Assembly: GCF_048077055.1 (NCBI RefSeq) | Contig: NZ_CP182236.1 | Span: 620,001 to 684,000 of the forward strand | DNA from: Egbenema bharatensis | GTDB taxonomy: Bacteria; Cyanobacteriota; Cyanobacteriia; Elainellales; Elainellaceae | Reading direction: 5' to 3' | Length of the DNA: 64,000 nt | Part shown: positions 7,917 to 20,323 of the stretch, one piece after another | How the letters are laid out: each line of letters opens with the position of its first letter | Position numbering within the stretch: position 1 is the first letter of the stretch | Program-made: the position numbers and the translations under genes | Notes under the pieces: generated by a model | Database searches by the model: none | What the model was told of the DNA's origin: nothing | What the model saw: the letters and a program-made list of their open reading frames with translations, nothing else

Positions 7917-8435
7917 CTACACCTTCACCTCCAACGACTTCAGGTACTCCGTATTCACCCCAGACTCCCGCATCAGAGCAATTTTGCCAGTCCGGGCAAT
8001 CTCCCGAATCCCAAAACGGTTAAGCACCTGGACGATCGCCACCATTTTTCCAGGATCGCCCACCACCTCCACCGTCAGGGAATCTTCCGCCACATCCACC
8101 ACCCGGGCCCGGAAGATCTGTGCCACCTCCACAATTTCAGAGCGAGTCGAGCTGGTGGTATTCACCTTAACCAGCATCAGTTCTCGTTCCACGCAGGGCA
8201 CTTCCGTAATATCCTGCACCTTCAAGACATTAATCAACTTATAAAGCTGTTTCGTCACTTGCTCGATCGCCTGATCATCTCCAGGAACCACCATCGTAAT
8301 CCGAGAAATGCCAGACTGTTCAGCAGGGCCAACCGCCAGACTTTCAATATTGAAACCGCGACGGGCAAACAGTCCAGCAATTCGGGTCAGCACTCCCGCT
8401 TCATCTTCCACTAAAACTGAGAGGGTATGTTTCAT
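7917..8435 (-). CDS. ilvH: Acetolactate synthase small (regulatory) subunit
   Basis: The regulatory subunit of acetohydroxyacid synthase, the first common step of valine, leucine and isoleucine synthesis. It activates the IlvB catalytic subunit and gives valine feedback inhibition. The 172-residue product has the N-terminal ACT domain (MKHTLSVLVEDEAGVLTRIAGLF, RRGFNIESLAVG) and the C-terminal domain with TGKIALMRESGVNTEYL. The start at 8435 was chosen over a 12-codon-longer frame because AGGAG sits 8 bases before this ATG and the protein then begins as the family does. The stop abuts the tandem repeat array. Confidence 0.96.
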   Translation of the reverse strand: MKHTLSVLVEDEAGVLTRIAGLFARRGFNIESLAVGPAEQSGISRITMVVPGDDQAIEQVTKQLYKLINVLKVQDITEVPCVERELMLVKVNTTSSTRSEIVEVAQIFRARVVDVAEDSLTVEVVGDPGKMVAIVQVLNRFGIREIARTGKIALMRESGVNTEYLKSLEVKV

Positions 8436-8756
8436 GGTGTGTTCTCCTGTAGCTAAAACAATCAACAACAATCAAGCTTGAGCCAGCAAATCTTTCGGCT
8501 ACGGCATCAACGGAATCCGTTTATTTTCCCATCGATCGTAGGCATAGCTTTCTATCATAGCTTGTCTTTCAGCCATTTCTAACCTTTCAAAGTAGCAATT
8601 CAAACATCATCAAAACCGTAAGATCTCTGTATAATTGACGATCGATTTTTTGGTTTTGAATGTAATTGTTTTGACCCGATGTGGGTAGCCTTCCTAATAG
8701 GAATTGTATTGCTTTAAGCAACCGATCCTAGCGTAACCTCAGGGGGTAGGTTTCCC
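8436..8756. other. Divergent intergenic region, ilvH / giant RTX gene
   Basis: No gene is seen. It must carry promoters for both flanking genes. On the plus strand a TATAAT occurs at 8630-8635 without a convincing -35 box. An AGGGGG ribosome-binding site at 8741-8746 serves the ATG at 8757. Confidence 0.5.
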
Positions 8757-11700
8757 ATGTCAGAGAATCGGCAAGGTAGTGAATTCAGGGTCAATACGAC
8801 AACTGCGGGTGCCCAAATTACATACAATCCGATTCGCGGGAACCCCTCCCAGAATCCTGAGGAGGCGCAGTCCCTCAGAACGGTGGCGATGGACGCAGAG
8901 GGAAATTTTGTCGTGGTTTGGTCGAGCCAGGGGCAGGATAACGATTTGGAGCCTCTGGAGTGGGGAGTCTATGCTCAACTCTATAACAGCCTCGGACAGC
9001 CCATTGGTTCCGAATTTCTCGTCAATACAGCTTTAACCGTCGGTGAACAGCTCGCCCCGTCCGTGGCAATGGATGCCAACGGCGATTTTGTCGTGACCTG
9101 GTCAAGCCGAAACATATACGACTACAGCGGCGATCGATCAGGGTTTGGCGTTTATGCCCAACGTTACACTAAAACTGAAGCAGGGGCCCAGCAAGCAGGT
9201 AGCCCTTTCCTGGTCAACACCACCACGGCTTCAGATCAAAGGAACTCCTCGATCGCCATGCAGGCCGATGGCGGCTTCATCATCACCTGGACAAGCGGCA
9301 ATGCAACCAACACCAATATCTATGCCCAACGGTTCAACAGCGCAGGGGCAAAACAGGGTGGCGAAATTCTGGTCAACACCCACACCACCCAACTTCAGCA
9401 AAGCTCCAGTGTTGCCGTTGATTCCCTCGGTCGGTTTGTGGTGGTTTGGGAGGACAGCAATCAGGATGAAAGTTCCTGGGGAATCTACGCCCAGGTCTTC
9501 GCTGCGGATGGCAGTCGGTTAGGCGGAGAGTTTCAAGTTCATCAAGGCACAACCGGGGCCCAACGACATCCCAGCGTAGCGATCGATTCAACTGGCAACT
9601 TTGTGGTTTCCTGGACGAGTAGCCACGTCAGCAGTCCAGATATTTACACCCGCCGGTTCAGCATTGATTCAGCCTCACCGCAGGGATACACTGCTCTGGG
9701 CAATGAAACGTTAGTCCACACTGCCACCGCAGGGATTCAGCAATATTCCTCAATCGCAATGGATGCCAGTGGCGGCTACATTGTCACCTGGACGAGTGAC
9801 AGGAACCTGGCTGGGGGAAACATCAGTGCCACCGAAATCCATGGTCGGCGATTTTCCCCCGCTGGCACCGAGGTAGGCAATACTTTCCGCGTTGACTCAT
9901 ACACGACTGGGCACAAATCCTTTTCCTCGATCGCCATGAACGGCACCGGCAACTTTGTCATTGCCTGGACAAGTGACAATCAGGATGGTTCAGAGAGAGG
10001 AGTTTTTGCTCAACGGTACGAACTCGATCCCCTACCCAACGATGCTCCGACTGGGCTTTCCCTCAGCAACACCGAAATCGATGAAAACGTTGGGAATAAT
10101 TTTCCCATTGGCATCCTGACCACAGAGGATCCAGATCTCCCCGGAGATAGCCATACCTACAGCTTTGTAAGCGGCGAGAATGATAATGATGCCTTTGTCC
10201 TGGTAGGGAATGAGCTACGCATCAGGAACTCACCAGACTACGAAGCAAAATCCAGCTATACGGTGACAATCCGAACCACGGATTCAAGGGGAGCCACTTT
10301 TGATCGGACATTTACGATCACGATCAACGACGTTAACGAACCACCGACCCGGATCTTACTCAGCAACACCGCGATCGATGAAAATGTCCCCGTTGATACG
10401 CCCATCGGTATTCTGACCACTCAAGATCCCGATGCAGGGGATGCCCATACCTATGAACTCGTGGATGGGTTTGGCAACAATAATCTGTTCGAAATCGTAT
10501 TCGTGGAAGGAGTCGGCTACAGGTTAGTCGCTAAATTTTCCCCAGACTACGAAGAACAGAACACCTATTCAGTCAGGGTGCGATCGACGGATAAGGGCGG
10601 ATTACCCTTTGAAGAAACCTTCACCATCACCGTTAACAACATCAACGAAGCTCCGACGAACGTTACTATCAGCCCTGGCAGCGTAGATGAGAACTCTCCT
10701 CTTGGAACACCGATCGGCACCTTTACCACGATCGATCCAGATGGCGATACGCAGTTTACCTATGAATTGGTCAATGGCGTACTGGACAATAATCTATTTA
10801 CGATTGTCAACAACGAACTGCGCGTCAATGCCGATTTTGACTATGAAACTCAAAATGAATACACCATCCGAGTCAGGGTCACAGATCTGGGCGGCGAGAG
10901 CCTGATCAAGGATTTAGTCATTCGCATTAATGATGTTAACGAAGTTCCGACCGCAATTCTGATCAGCGAAACAGAGATCAACGAAGGCATTCCGTCGGGT
11001 TCTCAAATTGCCTTTCTGACAACAGCAGATCCCGATGCAGGGGACAGCCACTTTTACACGATCGATGCAGACTTTGAAGATGGCAATCTCTTTAGCATCA
11101 GCAACAATCAGCTCATCATCAACGAGTCACCCAACGCCACAGCCAAATCAGAATATACCATAAGAATTATTACCACTGATTCCGGCGGATTGTCTCACGA
11201 TCAGGTTTTTACCATCATCGTGAATCCGCTCGATCCGGGTGCTCCCACCAGCCTATCCCTTGATAACACCGTCATTGAGGAAAATGTTGGCGATGATTTT
11301 AAGGTCGGTGAATTTACCACCGTCGATCCCGATCAAGCCAATGGGCACATCTATACGCTGACTCCTGGTTTCGCCGAAAATAACTTCTTTGAAATCCGGG
11401 GTAATGAACTATTTATTAAGCAGTCTCCGAATTTTGAAGACAAAAATTCTTACAGAATTAAAGTCAGAACGACAGATCAAGATGGGAATTTTCTCGATCA
11501 AGAATTCATCATCACGATCGAGGATGTCAACGAACCGCCGACCATTCTTTCTTTAAGTAATACAGAAGTCACCGAAAAGACAGGCGATAACCAAACGATC
11601 GGCATTCTCAGCACCAATGATCCTGATATTGGGGAAGTCACAACCTACACCTTTGTAGACGGATTTCCTGATAACACTTTCTTTGCGATCGATAACAATC

Positions 11701-14700
11701 AGCTCATCCTGCTCCAGTCCCCTGATTTCGCAGTCAAGTCCTCCTACACCATTAAGATTCGCGCCAGAGACACCGGTGATCACGAAATTGAGCAGGAATT
11801 CACCATCACCGTCATTAACGTCAATGAGGCTCCATTTGGGTTAAGCCTGAGCGATACTGAAATTAACACAGGACTGCCTGCTGGAACTGAAGTCGGCACG
11901 TTCACAACCCAGGATCCCGATCCGGGAGACACCCACCAATACACGATCGATCCCACCTTTGAAGATGGCAGTCTGTTCAGCATCAATGGGAATCAGCTCA
12001 TTCTCAACGCCCCCACCAACGTTGCCACCAAAGCAGAGTATAGAATTCGAGTCACCACAACGGATCAATCGGGACTGTCTTTTACTCAAGAATTCACAAT
12101 TCAAGTCATTGACGTTGATACTCCCCCCAGCAACCTGGAGTTATCCAACCTCAGCGTCGAAGAGAACGTGGGAGATAACTTCCTGGTTGCCCTGATCACC
12201 AGTTTCGATCCCAACGTTGGCGATACCGTTACCTACACCCTGCCCGATGGGTTTGCGGATAATGCAGCCTTTACCATCGTCCAGCAGGGTGACGACTATC
12301 AACTCATCATCAAGCAATCGCCGAACTTCGAGGCGCAGAGTAGTTACTCAATTAAAATCAGGGCAACCGATTCCAAAGGACTCTTCACTGAGAAAGAATT
12401 CACAATCTCAGTGATTGATGTCAATGAACCGCCCACAGCAATCAATTTAAGTTCAACTGAGATCGATGAAGGCAGTCCAGCAAACTCGATCGTCGGACAA
12501 TTCACAACCGTTGATCCAGACGCAAATGAGAATCACCAATATACGATCGACGGCACCTATGAAGATGGTAGCCGCTTCACAATCAACGCTCAGAACCAGC
12601 TAGTCCTCCTCGATGCTGCCGATGCCGCCGTTAAATCAACCTACACCATTCGAGTCACAACCACCGACAAAGGTGGTCTGACCTTCACACAAGTCTTCAC
12701 CATTACCGTTGCTGACCTTCCGGATCCGCCAACGGACTTAGCCCTGAGTAACACCAGCATTGAGGAAAATGTTGGCAATAACTTTCCCGTCGCCACCATT
12801 ACCAGCTATGACCCCGATGGGGATGACGTAACTTACACCCTGGCTGATAATTTTGGTGATAACGCATCCTTCACGATCGATGGCGATCAGCTCATCATCA
12901 AGCAATCTCCGAACTTTGAAGCGAAAAGCAGTTATCTTATCAAAATCCGGGTTACAGATACCACTGGGCTGTTCACCGAGCAAGAATTCACGATCACCAT
13001 TCAAGACGTAAACGAGCCACCCACCACGATTTCCCTTAGCAATACGCAGGTTCTGGAGGATGTCCCAGATAACTTCACGGTAGGTACGTTCAGCAATGAT
13101 GATCCTGATGCCAATGAAATCCATACCTATACTCTGGTTGATGAGTTCGAGGATAATGCTGCCTTTACGATCGTCAATAATCAGCTCATCCTCAAACAAT
13201 CTCCTGTCTTTGCAACAAAGCCGACTTATAACATTCGCGTTCGCCTGACCGATAAGGGTGGATTTGAAGTCGTTAAAGAATTCACCATCACCGTCGTTGA
13301 TGTCAACGATCCACCAACGGGATTAAGCCTGAGCAATACGGTGGTCGATGAAAATGTCGGGAATAATTTTGAGATCGGCACATTCACCACGACCGATCCC
13401 GATGATACTGAGCATACCTACAGTCTGGTTTCAGGATTTGGCGATAATGCCTCCTTCACCATTAGCGGCAACAGGCTAATTGTCAATCAGTCTCCCGACT
13501 TTGAAGCTAAACCCAGCTATAACATTAAAGTTCGGACGACTGATTCTGGTGGCTTGTTCTTCGAGCAAACGTTCACCATTACAGTGAATGACCTGAATGA
13601 TCCGCCAACCGATATCTTGCTGAATAACAATCGGGTCAACGAAAATGTGCCCGTCGGAACCCTGGTGGGCAACTTCAGCACGGTGGATCAGGATGCCGGA
13701 GATACCTTCACCTACGCCCTGGTGGCGGGAACCGGAGATACCAACAACGATCGCTTTACGCTAACTCAAGATGGAACGCTGCGGATCAACATCAGTCCTG
13801 ACTTTGAAACTAAGTCCAGCTACTCCATCCGGGTCAGAACCACCGACAGCGGCGGACTATCCCACGAGAAAGTTTTCACCGTTCTGATCAACGATCTACC
13901 AGAAAATCCGGGAGACACCGATCCGACCGATCTCCTCCTCAGTAACAATGCGATCGATGAAAATGTTCCGGCTGGCTCCCTGGTGGGAACCTTCAGCACG
14001 ATCGACCCCGATGTGGGCGACACCTTCACCTACACCCTGGTTTCCGGGGCAGGCAGTACAGACAACGGCACCTTTACCCTGACGGCAGACGGTCAACTTC
14101 GCATCAACATCAGTCCCGACTTTGAAACCAAATCCAGCTACTCGATTCGCGTCAGAACCACGGATTTTGGCGGCCGCTTCCTGGACAAAACCTTCGTTAT
14201 TTCAATTAACGATATTAATGAACCTCCCACCATCACCCTGTCCAGCGGAGCCGTTGTCTACACCGAAAAGTCTCCAGCGATCGCCATTGATCCAGGCTTG
14301 TTGGTCAGAGATCAGGATAGTCCTAACTTAACAGGGGCAATCGTATCCATCGGCGGCTATGTCGCAGGTCAGGATCGGCTGGAGTTCACCAATCAGAGCG
14401 GCATTACCGGCAACTTTGATCAGGCAACAGGCATTCTCACCCTGACCGGAACCGCCTCCCAGGCAGCCTACCAAACGGCCCTGCGATCGATCAGATACCT
14501 CAATACCAGCAATAGCCCCAATACCGCCAACCGCACCATTCGCTTCACCGCCACGGACGGCAACACCACCAGCAGCCTGGTGTCCCGCACCGTCCAGGTG
14601 ATTCCAGTCAACGATCCCCCCGTGATCACCACCTCCGGAGGCAACCTCGCCTACACCGAAGGCAATGCCCCGATCGCCGTAGATCCCCTGGTGCAGGTTA

Positions 14701-17349
14701 CAGACGTGGACAGTCCTAATCTGACTGGGGCCAGAGTGGCCATCAATGGGTATGCCCCTGGACAGGATCGACTGGAATTTACCAACCAGAACGGTATCAC
14801 GGGTAGCTTTGACGAAGCCACTGGCGTTTTAACCCTGACCGGAACCGCCGCCGCCGCCACCTATCAAGCCGCCCTCCGATCGATCGCCTACCGCAACACC
14901 AGCGATAACCCCGACACCAGAAACCGGACGCTGCAATTTTCTGTAACGGACGATGCCTCTGCCACCAGCAATGTCGCCACTCGCACGATTCAGATTATTG
15001 CAGTCAACACCCCACCCAGCGTGATCATGTCGGGTGGGGCCCTGTCCTATCAGGAAAAAGCCGGGGCACTGGCCATCGATCCGGGCATTCGCGTCAGCGA
15101 TCCAGACAGCGCCAACCTGACCGGAGCGGCGATCGTCCTGGTGGGTTACCTTCCCGATCAGGATCGACTGAATTTCCGCAATCAAAATGGCATCACGGGG
15201 AACTTCAATGCTGCAACAGGCATTCTCACCCTGAGTGGTTCAGCCTCCGTAGCCGCCTACCAGCAGGCCTTGCGCTCTGTCACCTACACCAACAGCAGCA
15301 ATAACCCCAACACCAGAGCCCGATCGATTCAGGTTTCCGTCACCGATGGCTCAACCGTCAGCCCGCCAGCCTTCCGATCGATCCAGGTCATTTCAATCAA
15401 CGATCCGCCCGTCGTTACCCCTTCCCTGACAACGATCGAGTTTCCCCGTGTGGCTGGAGCCATTGCCATCGATCCGGGTCTTCTGGTCGCAGATGCCGAT
15501 CACACCCATCTGACAGGGGCAACGATCGCCCTGAAAGGCTATGTGGCGGGACAGGACAGCTTTTTGTTCAACGATCAAAATGGCATCACGGGCAGCTTTA
15601 ACGCCGCATCCGGGGTTCTGACCCTGACCGGACGGGCTACCATCGCCCAATATCGTACCGCCCTGCGATCGATCCTCTACGCCAACAACAGCGATGCCCC
15701 CCGCACCAACACCCGCACCGTTGAAATCCGCGTTTCGGATGGCATCAGCAATAGCAACCTGGCCGCGATTCAAATTCGCTTTAACCAAACCAGTGTCCCC
15801 CCGGTTCTAGACCTGAACGGAGCCAGTGCCGGGATCGACTTCAGCAGTACCTACGTCATGACCGGGCCCGCCATCAGCATCATTGCCGCCGATGCCACCC
15901 TGCGCGATCCCAATCAGACCATGATGACCTCAGCCCAGGTTGTGATCTCCAATCCTCACGACTGGCAGCATGAAGACCTGCTGGTCAATACCCAGGGAAC
16001 CAACCTGACCGCCAGCTACGATCGCCGCAAAGCCACCCTAACCCTGCAAGGAACAGCCACCCAGGCAGCCTATCTCAGGGTCTTACGCAGCATCCAGTAC
16101 CGCAATCGATCGCCCAAGCCCGACCTAACCACGCGAACGATCGTCTTTACAGTCAATAACGGTATCACCCGCAGCGAACCCGCCCAAACCACCGTCCAAC
16201 TCACAACCGTCAACCTGCTCAACCAGGGAACCCCGCGCAACGATCGCCTGATCACCACCCCTGCCACCGACATCATTAACGCCCAGGCAGGGGATGATGT
16301 CATCGTTTCCAACCTGGAAAACCTGCAACAGAACGACAAAATCAACGGTGGAGCCGGGATGGATACCTTCGTCCTGACCAACGGGGCAGGCTTTGCCGTA
16401 GTAGATGTCGATCATCCCGTTAACCAAATTGGCGGCATTCTCACCGGCAGTACGACCATTACCAACTTTGAATACTTCGACTTTGGCGGCTTCCAGGGCA
16501 GTGTGTCCATGATTGGCAGCAATCGCTTCAGCAATCGGCTGGTGGGCGGTAGTGGCAATGATGTCCTGCTGGGCGGATTGGGGGATGATCTGCTCATCGG
16601 CAATGAAGGCAACGATCGCCTCGATGGTCGAGCCGGAAACAATACCCTGATTGGCGGCATGGGGGATGACATTTACTCTGTCCATAGTCCGGGGGATGTC
16701 ATTGTCGAAGTCGAAAATGGTGGCTACGACATCGTATTTGCCTCAGTCGATTGGACATTGGGCGCCCATCTAGAGGATCTGGCCCTGGTCGGCAGTGCCA
16801 GAGTGGGAATTGGCAACGATCTGGATAATGGCATTACGGGAAATCAGCTCAATAACCTCCTGGTCGGCGGTTTTGGCAACGATACCCTGGTCGGTAATGC
16901 AGGCAATGACATCCTCATGGGTGGGGCAGGTGATGATGACTTACAGGGTGACCCGGCCGCGATCGTCTGGTCGGTGGCCCGGGCAACGATCGCCTGGATG
17001 GGGGCCCGGTCGAGATACCCTGATTGGCGGCCCCGGTCGAGATGTGTTCGTTCTGTCCAGCCGTCGTAAGCGCGATCGCAGCGTAATTCGAGATTTCAAA
17101 CCCGGCGAAGATATCCTGCAACTGTCCCGTAAGGGCTTCAATAATCAACTCAAACGAGGCCGAATGCGTTCCAATCAATTCACCCTGGGCGATCGGGCAA
17201 CGACATCCAGCCATCGCATCATCTACAATCAGTCCACCGGCTCCCTGTTCTACGATTCCGACGGCATTGGCGGAGCATCTCAGGTCTTGATCGCCAAATT
17301 CACCAACCGGGCCGATCTGACTCGCGCCAATATTGTGGTAACTCGATAA
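8757..17349 (+). CDS. Giant secreted cadherin-like / RTX calcium-binding protein (frameshifted near 3' end)
   Basis: About 2864 residues once repaired. Residues ~10-425 hold roughly seven repeats of the type PSVAMDANGDFVVTWSS...VYAQR. From ~429 to ~1815 come 14 cadherin-like repeats of ~100 residues, each opening P(T)xxxLSNTxIDENV and containing DPD, S.DFE.K.SY.I..RTTD and FTITVxDVNEPP calcium-site motifs. Residues ~1820-2485 hold five repeats with YTE...IAIDPG...DRLEFTNQ.GITG. RTX nonapeptides (GGxGNDxLxG) follow, then a C-terminal T1SS-type tail. There is no N-terminal signal peptide, as expected for type I secretion. The frame breaks twice, at C runs 16952-16954 and 17005-17007. One added C at each restores continuous RTX repeats into the tail ending at 17349; unrepaired, the frame stops at 17069. 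Likely an adhesin or sheath protein; no T1SS genes lie nearby. Confidence 0.9.
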
Positions 17350-17475
17350 GGCGGACAGGGGGCGATCGCGGCGGACAATCTTGACGAGATTCTGCGAATC
17401 AAATGAGAACGATATGATTGAGGAGAGGTAGGATTGAAAAACCCTATTTTGTCTCCCATACGAAGACCTTGACCT

Positions 17476-20195
17476 GTGAACGTTCCATCCGGCACTGCCC
17501 AACTTGATCTCAGTTTGATCTTTCCGTTTGAATTAGACCCCTTTCAGCAGCAGGCGATCGAAGCTCTGAATGCGGGGGAATCGGTGGTCGTTTGTGCCCC
17601 AACCGGATCAGGTAAAACCTTGGTTGGGGAATACGCGATTCATCGGGCCCTGGCGCGAGGCAAGCGGGTCTTCTACACTACGCCCCTGAAGGCATTATCC
17701 AACCAGAAACTACGAGATTTTCGGGAGCAATTTGACCAGAGCAGGTCGGTCTATTGACCGGAGATTTATCCATCAATCGGGATGCACCGATCGTGGTGAT
17801 GACCACCGAAATTTTTCGCAACATGCTCTACGGCACACCGATCGGTGAGGTTGGCACTTCCGTGGTGGATGTGGAAGCAGTGGTGCTGGATGAATGCCAC
17901 TATATGAACGATCGCCAGCGCGGCACAGTTTGGGAAGAGTCAATTATCTACGCGCCCCCCACGATTCAGCTAGTCGCCCTCTCCGCAACGATCGCCAACA
18001 GTGAACAGCTCACAGACTGGATTAGCCTGGTTCACGGCCCCACCAAGCTGATCTTTTCCGACTATCGCCCCGTTCCCCTGGAATTTCACTTCTGCAACAC
18101 CAAGGGCTTATTTCCCCTGTTCAACAACCAGAAAAAGAAAGGAATCAACGCCCGGCTCAAGCCGAAGGGAGGAAACCGGGGCCGCCAGGAAGGACCCAGC
18201 ATTGCTGCGGTGGCCAGCCTCCTGCAAGAGCGAAACATGCTCCCCGCCATTTATTTCATCTTCAGCCGTCGGGGCTGCGATCGAGCGGTAAACGAGCTGA
18301 ATCATTTGAAGCTGGTGAATCGGGCCGAGGCCGCCGCCCTGAAGTATCGCATTGATGCCTTTATTAGCCGCAACCCAGAGGCAGTGCGGACAGATCATTT
18401 GGAACCTCTCTATCACGGCATTGCATCCCACCATGCTGGAGTCCTACCGGCCTGGAAAGGGTTGATTGAAGAACTGTTTCAAGAAGGGTTAATCAAAATC
18501 GTTTTTGCCACCGAAACCCTGGCGGCAGGAATCAATATGCCCGCCCGCACCACAGTAATTTCCAGTCTCTCAAAACGCACCGATCGCGGCCATCGCCTGT
18601 TAAACGCCTCCGAGTTTTTGCAGATGGCGGGTCGGGCCGGACGACGGGGAATGGATAATCTCGGCCATGTCGTCACCGTACAAACTCCCTTTGAAGGGGC
18701 ATCAGAGGCATTTTATCTAGCCAGTTCCGGCTCCGATCCCCTGGTCAGCCAGTTTACCCCCAGCTACGGCATGGTGCTGAATTTGCTGCAAACCCATACA
18801 CTACTCCAAACCAAAGACTTAATTGAGCGCAGTTTTGGCCACTACCTCTCCACCCTCTACCTCCGCCCCCAACAGCAGGCCATCACCGATCTATCCCTCG
18901 CCATCACTCAGCTTGAAACCGAACTAGCCAGCATTGATCCAGATCTGCTAGCCAGCTACAGCAAACTCAACGATCGGCTCAAGGAAGAACGCCGTTTGCT
19001 GAAAACCCTCCATCAGCAAGCCCAGCAGGTAGCCGCCGAGAATCTAGCAACTTTGCTCTCCTATGCCGTGGCTGGAACCATGCTGACCATTAAGGGTAAA
19101 CACATCACGGTACCCGCCCCCCTCTCAGCGGTATTGGTGACGAAAGTACCCGGTTCCGGGCAGTTTCCCTATCTGGTCTGCCTGGGGCAAAACAACCGCT
19201 GGTATGTGGCCACCATTGCCGATGTCGTGGGGTTACATCCAGAAATTCCCCGCCTGGAAGCAGTGGATCACCTTTCCCCTCCAATGGAGCTAAGTCCCCG
19301 CCCCGGTGCCGTGCGATCGGGAGATGAAGTGACTCAGGCGATCGCCAATCAAATTCCCACCATTCCCCCAGAGGTGGATGTTCCACCGGAAGTCCAGACC
19401 CAGCAAGGACGGGTCACTGCCGTTGAAGCGCAAATCAATAGCCATCCCCTGCGCCAGTTTGGCGAACCGGGGCCGCTTTTGAAACGTTACAGCCGTCTGG
19501 CCAAGATGCAGGATGAACTGGAATCGCGGGTGGCCAAACTCGATCGCTACTCACAACGCTACTGGCAGGAATTCCTTAGCCTGATGGAGATCCTGGAGTA
19601 TTTTGACTGTCTTCAGTTCGTTGACATGGACATCGACAGCCTATCCCCCTCAGCGGAACCCTCCGAAGATCCGCCCGATGAAAAGTGGGCAACCACAGCG
19701 AAGGGAGAAGTAGCCGCAGCGATTCGCGGAGATAATGAACTGTGGTTGGGCCTGGCCCTGGATTCAGGTGAGCTGGATGGACTGGATCCCCATCACCTCG
19801 CTTCTGCCTGCGCCGCCCTGGTGACGGAAGTTTCCCGTCCCGATACCTGGACTCGTTACAAAATATCCCCAGAGGTAGATCAAGCCTTACAGGGATTACG
19901 CGGCATTCGGCGGGAACTATTCAAACTGCAACGACGCTATCAGGTCGCCCTGCCGGTATGGATGGAAACAGACTTAGTTGGACTGGTAGAACAGTGGGCT
20001 TTGGGCGTAGAATGGAGCGAACTGTGCAGTAAGACCAGTCTCGATGAGGGAGATGTCGTGCGCATGTTGCGACGCACGGTGGATTTCCTATCTCAGATTC
20101 CCCACGCACCTCACTTACCCGCTGAATTGAAGCAAAATGCCATCCGGGCGATTCAACTCATCGATCGCTTCCCGGTGAACGAGGGAGTAGATTAG
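17476..20195 (+). CDS. Ski2/Mtr4-like DExH-box RNA helicase (frameshifted)
   Basis: A superfamily 2 helicase of the Ski2/HelY type, expected to unwind RNA with ATP. Visible motifs: APTGSGKT (Walker A, residue ~42 on), TTPLKALSNQK (Ia), LTGDLSINRDAPIVVMTTEI (Ib/II region), LDECHYMND (DExH), SATIANS (III), FATETLAAGINMPARTTV, and QMAGRAGRRGMD (VI). The C-terminal ~180 residues form a DSHCT-type domain. The frame shifts at about 17734: adding one G in TTTGACC gives EQFGPEQVGLLTGDLS and joins the two frames (17476-17757 and 17754-20195). The GTG start is tentative. Total ~906 residues is normal for cyanobacterial members. The single-base deletion looks like a sequencing error. Confidence 0.9.
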
Positions 20196-20260
20196 GGGAG
20201 ATCGGTGACAACAGCGCAATGCTTGGGGATCATCCCACTGATGCAAATTGTATTGATTTC

Positions 20261-20290
20261 CGTAGCGCAGGCATCTTGCCTGCCAGTGAA
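20261..20290. repeat. REP palindrome
   Basis: CGTAGCGCAGGCATCTTGCCTGCCAGTGAAC lies between the convergent helicase and ATPase genes. It is a near-identical partner of 5075-5103. Confidence 0.7.
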
Positions 20291-20323
20291 CTATCCATCA
20301 TGCAAAAGTAGGATATACTCCGA

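Noticed and set aside
7643..8244. Open frames of 126-199 codons on the plus strand across the tandem repeats and ilvH
   Set aside because: They translate the 61-bp repeat (recurring GWASCPPIPP-like units) and then run antisense to the well-conserved ilvH.
16412..16685. Minus-strand frames of 86-186 codons opposite the RTX repeats
   Set aside because: They are antisense shadows caused by the regular codon pattern of the GGxGNDxL repeats.
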